DNA of 64,000 bases, taken from contig JADKDT010000017.1 in the NCBI GenBank assembly GCA_016714465.1, positions 17,770 through 81,769 of the forward strand, read 5' to 3'. This stretch comes from Candidatus Brachythrix odensensis. Lineage in GTDB: Bacteria > Chloroflexota > Anaerolineae > J036 > Brachytrichaceae. Made by a program: the position numbers and the translations under genes. Of the stretch, positions 62,175-64,000 are shown in pieces; the first letter of the stretch is position 1; every line of letters begins with the position of its first letter. Under the pieces are notes generated by a model. The model worked only from the letters and a program-made list of their open reading frames with translations. It had not been told where the DNA came from and searched no databases.

Positions 62175-62190
62175 GATTTCGGAATATGTC

Positions 62191-62237
62191 GGCGAGATGA
62201 CCATCCCCGCGCGAAGCGCGGGGATGGTCATCTCGCC
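62191..62237. repeat. Family-A palindromic element (copy 6) inside an operon
   Basis: 22-bp perfect arms with core ATCCCCGCGC and a GAA-type loop. The stop codon TGA of the upstream gene (62228-62230) lies in its right arm, and the next gene starts 17 bp further on (62174). A strong hairpin here would separate two genes that otherwise look co-transcribed. Confidence 0.88.
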
Positions 62238-63106
62238 AAAAAGAAACGCCGGTTGGCAAGCGCGCTGTCGAAGGCGCTTGGCTTGCGGGTGGTGTCGGTC
62301 TCCACGATCAGCCAGCCCGAGAAGCCGGATGAGGTCAACGCATTCACAAATCCGGCGACATCGACGCCGCCCTCGCCCAGCTCGGTGAAGAGGCCGTTCC
62401 GCTCGAAGGTGTCGTAGTCCCAGCCCTCCGCCACGCCGCGCGCGCGCACGCCCAGGTCGATGTCTTTCACATGGGCCGCCAGAATGCGGCCGGCGTGGCG
62501 GCGGGCGAAAGCGACCGGATCCGCCCCGGCAAAGGCCAGGTGGCCGGCATCAGGACCCAGAAAGACAAGCGCCGGATCTGTCGCGGCCAGCAGCGCCTCG
62601 ACTTCCTCCTCGTGTTCGATCGCGCTCCCAGCGTGGTTGTGGAAGCAGGCCCGCACACCCTCGGCGAGCGTCGCCGCGCCAAACGCATTGAGCGCATCCG
62701 CAAACCGGGCCAGGTCGTCGGGCTGGATGAGGGCGCCGGCCAGCCCGCCAAGCCGGCCCGCAACCGCCTTGCGGTCGCCGCGCGGGGTGGCATAGTCGCC
62801 CACCCACGGGGCGACGAACATCTCGGTCAATCCGAGGGTGGTCGAGAAGGCCGCCCAGCGCCGGGCATCCTCGAGCAACGCGCCGCGCAAGTCGGCGCGC
62901 CAGAAACGCCCGCCGTAGTAGCCGGGAGCGTGTTTGAGCGCGACCCGCTCAAAGACGGCCCGGGCGTGAGACGTGTCCCACTCGGGCAGAAACGGCACAG
63001 GCGCGCCCGCATAGCCAGCCCGGGCGATTTCGGCCAGGGCACGCTCCGGGCTGAAGTCGGGGAAACGCCGCCAGGTAATCAGGGCGCAGCCAAGTTGAAT
63101 CGCCAT
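62228..63106 (-). CDS. Sugar phosphate isomerase/epimerase (TIM barrel, IolE-like)
   Basis: Xylose isomerase-like TIM-barrel protein of 292 residues. Visible are the N-terminal MAIQLGCALITWRRFPDFSP, ERALAEIARAGYAGAPVPFL, the metal-ligand region VRACFHNHAGSAIEHEEEVEALL (His/Glu), LVFLGPDAGHLAFAGADPV (Asp/His) and RILAAHVKDIDLG. This pattern is found in IolE and hydroxypyruvate isomerase-like enzymes. The exact reaction is not clear. The stop lies in a family-A palindrome, and the stop-proximal codons FFLAR are encoded by its flank. Confidence 0.88.
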   Translation of the reverse strand: MAIQLGCALITWRRFPDFSPERALAEIARAGYAGAPVPFLPEWDTSHARAVFERVALKHAPGYYGGRFWRADLRGALLEDARRWAAFSTTLGLTEMFVAPWVGDYATPRGDRKAVAGRLGGLAGALIQPDDLARFADALNAFGAATLAEGVRACFHNHAGSAIEHEEEVEALLAATDPALVFLGPDAGHLAFAGADPVAFARRHAGRILAAHVKDIDLGVRARGVAEGWDYDTFERNGLFTELGEGGVDVAGFVNALTSSGFSGWLIVETDTTRKPSAFDSALANRRFFLAR

Positions 63107-63116
63107 GTTGTGCGAT

Positions 63117-63854
63117 CTACTGCGCCGCCCCCGGCAGCGGCGCGGGCGGATGCAGTGCGAGCCATTCGCGGGCCAGGGCATCCTCACGCGCGACCGCTTC
63201 ACGCGCGGCGATCTGTTCGGCCACCTGCTTGCTTTGGCCCGCGCCCGTTGCGGCCAGCAGATCACCCAGCCACACCTCAGAGGTGAAAACGCGGGCATGG
63301 TCGGGCCCGGTCGTCGAGGTCAGCTTGTAACGCGGAGTGACACTGAAATAGGCCTGACTCCACTCTTGCAAACGGGTTTTGAAGTCGCGGTCGAGATTCT
63401 CGCTCAGGATGGCCGGCATGGCGGCCTCGAGCAGGGGCTCCAGAAACAACCGCACCGCATCAGTGCCCTGGTCGAGATACAGCGCTCCGAGCAGGGCCTC
63501 AAATGCGTCGGCCAGAATATTCGTCCGTGTCCGCCCGGATTCAGCCTCGCCCTTGCCAAGCCGCAGACGGCTCGGCAGGCCGGCGGCCTCGGCGAAGCGG
63601 GCCAAGCTCGTCGCCCGCACCAACGCTGCCCGCACCCGGGTCAGGCGGCCCTCTTCAAACTCCGGGAAGCGCTGAAAAAGCCAGGCGCCAGCCACGAAGT
63701 CCAGGACCGCATCCCCTAGAAACTCGAGGCGCTCATTGTCCCCGGGCCCAGCCCCGGCCGACTCGGGGGCCAGCTCGGCATCGTGCTCGTTCGCCCACGA
63801 GGCATGCGTGAGCGCCCGGGTAAGCAGGCGCAGATCCTTGAATTCCGGCAGCAC
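63117..63854 (-). CDS. rnc: Ribonuclease III
   Basis: Double-strand-specific endoribonuclease of 245 residues used in rRNA and mRNA processing. The signature NERLEFLGDAVLDFVAG (catalytic Glu and Asp) is at about 40-56, and the second acidic cluster is in NILADAFEALLGALYLD (Asp, Glu). The dsRNA-binding domain follows: DFKTRLQEWSQAYFSVTPRYKLTS, FTSEVWLGDLLAATGAGQSKQVAEQIAARE in pieces. The gene follows fabF on the minus strand with a 9-bp gap, a common pairing. Confidence 0.96.
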   Translation of the reverse strand: MLPEFKDLRLLTRALTHASWANEHDAELAPESAGAGPGDNERLEFLGDAVLDFVAGAWLFQRFPEFEEGRLTRVRAALVRATSLARFAEAAGLPSRLRLGKGEAESGRTRTNILADAFEALLGALYLDQGTDAVRLFLEPLLEAAMPAILSENLDRDFKTRLQEWSQAYFSVTPRYKLTSTTGPDHARVFTSEVWLGDLLAATGAGQSKQVAEQIAAREAVAREDALAREWLALHPPAPLPGAAQ

Positions 63855-63863
63855 AGGCCCTGA

Positions 63864-64000
63864 CTATTCGAAGCGCTTGAAAACGACCACACTGTTGTGG
63901 CCGCCAAACCCGAAGGAGTTGTTGATGGCGTAGTTGACCCGGCCCTTGCGCGCCTCGTTTGGCACATAGTCCAGATCGCACAGTGGATCGGGCGTGGTGT
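63864..64000 (-). CDS. fabF: 3-oxoacyl-ACP synthase II (FabF), C-terminal part
   Basis: The minus-strand frame gives the last 44 residues of a ketosynthase: TPDPLCDLDYVPNEARKG, then INNSFGFGGHNSVVVFKRF before the stop. NSFGFGGHN holds the conserved end motif of FabF/KAS II. The rest of the gene lies beyond the window. Its place before rnc matches the usual fatty-acid gene order. Confidence 0.93.
   Translation of the reverse strand, partial: TTPDPLCDLDYVPNEARKGRVNYAINNSFGFGGHNSVVVFKRFE

Overview
The window is a 64 kb high-GC bacterial chromosome segment. It is most likely from a member of the Chloroflexota, probably Anaerolineae-like; this is inferred from style and not from a phylogenetic marker. 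Supporting signs are the many Thr/Pro-rich lipoproteins and secreted proteins, C-termini of the WLPIVARP / AYLPFVSR kind, a Ycf46-like AAA+ ATPase, and a mix of housekeeping genes with lineage-specific secreted proteins. No prophage, transposase, CRISPR array or rRNA operon is visible.

Layout. 1-2.2 kb: PadR regulator and a molybdate transporter (modA, modB, no modC). 2.3-6.3 kb: tRNA-Glu, DUF3048 lipoprotein, LysM lipoprotein, phosphoribosyltransferase, zinc-ribbon/lamin-tail membrane protein. 6.4-13.5 kb: primary sigma factor, DUF512 radical-SAM-like protein, PlsC-type acyltransferase, a DsbB-cytochrome c fusion, a lipoprotein, a ThDP enzyme. 13.5-21.6 kb: secreted protein, 2-hydroxyacid dehydrogenase, threonine synthase, GNAT, DUF1684, DnaN, a LarA-like protein that lacks the LarA active site. 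21.7-28.3 kb: YceI lipoprotein, then on the minus strand a HEAT/beta-propeller protein, an Hsp70-like ATPase, a 104-bp repeat array and the Ycf46-like AAA+ protein. 28.4-36 kb: histidine phosphatase, MiaB, alanine racemase, acetyltransferase, aldo/keto reductase, RseP-type protease, HEAT protein. 36-49.5 kb: an exported glycosidase-like domain joined to an O-antigen ligase-like membrane domain, PCuAC copper chaperone, M20 peptidase, a VapBC-like toxin-antitoxin pair, secreted proteins including a 1189-residue CSLREA/beta-helix protein, HemW. 49.6-64 kb: phosphoglucomutase joined to a hexose-phosphate mutarotase, DUF2071/PrpB-like/YqeB-like operon, DtxR-type regulator divergent from plsY, PIG-L deacetylase, SecA, two sugar-metabolism genes, RNase III and the end of fabF.

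Three window-wide patterns stand out. First, nearly every intergenic gap holds a long, almost perfect palindrome (arms about 20-30 bp, 3-4 nt loop, no U-tract). Six of these share a core and an asymmetric left flank while their outer stems covary. Second, at least 16 genes carry a (T/G)AnnnT box 6-10 nt before the start codon and no Shine-Dalgarno site, which points to widespread leaderless transcription. Third, ten genes, including the essential rpoD, are broken by 1-2 base indels, mostly in short homopolymers or simple repeats. This is best read as residual sequencing error, so these genes are annotated here as whole.
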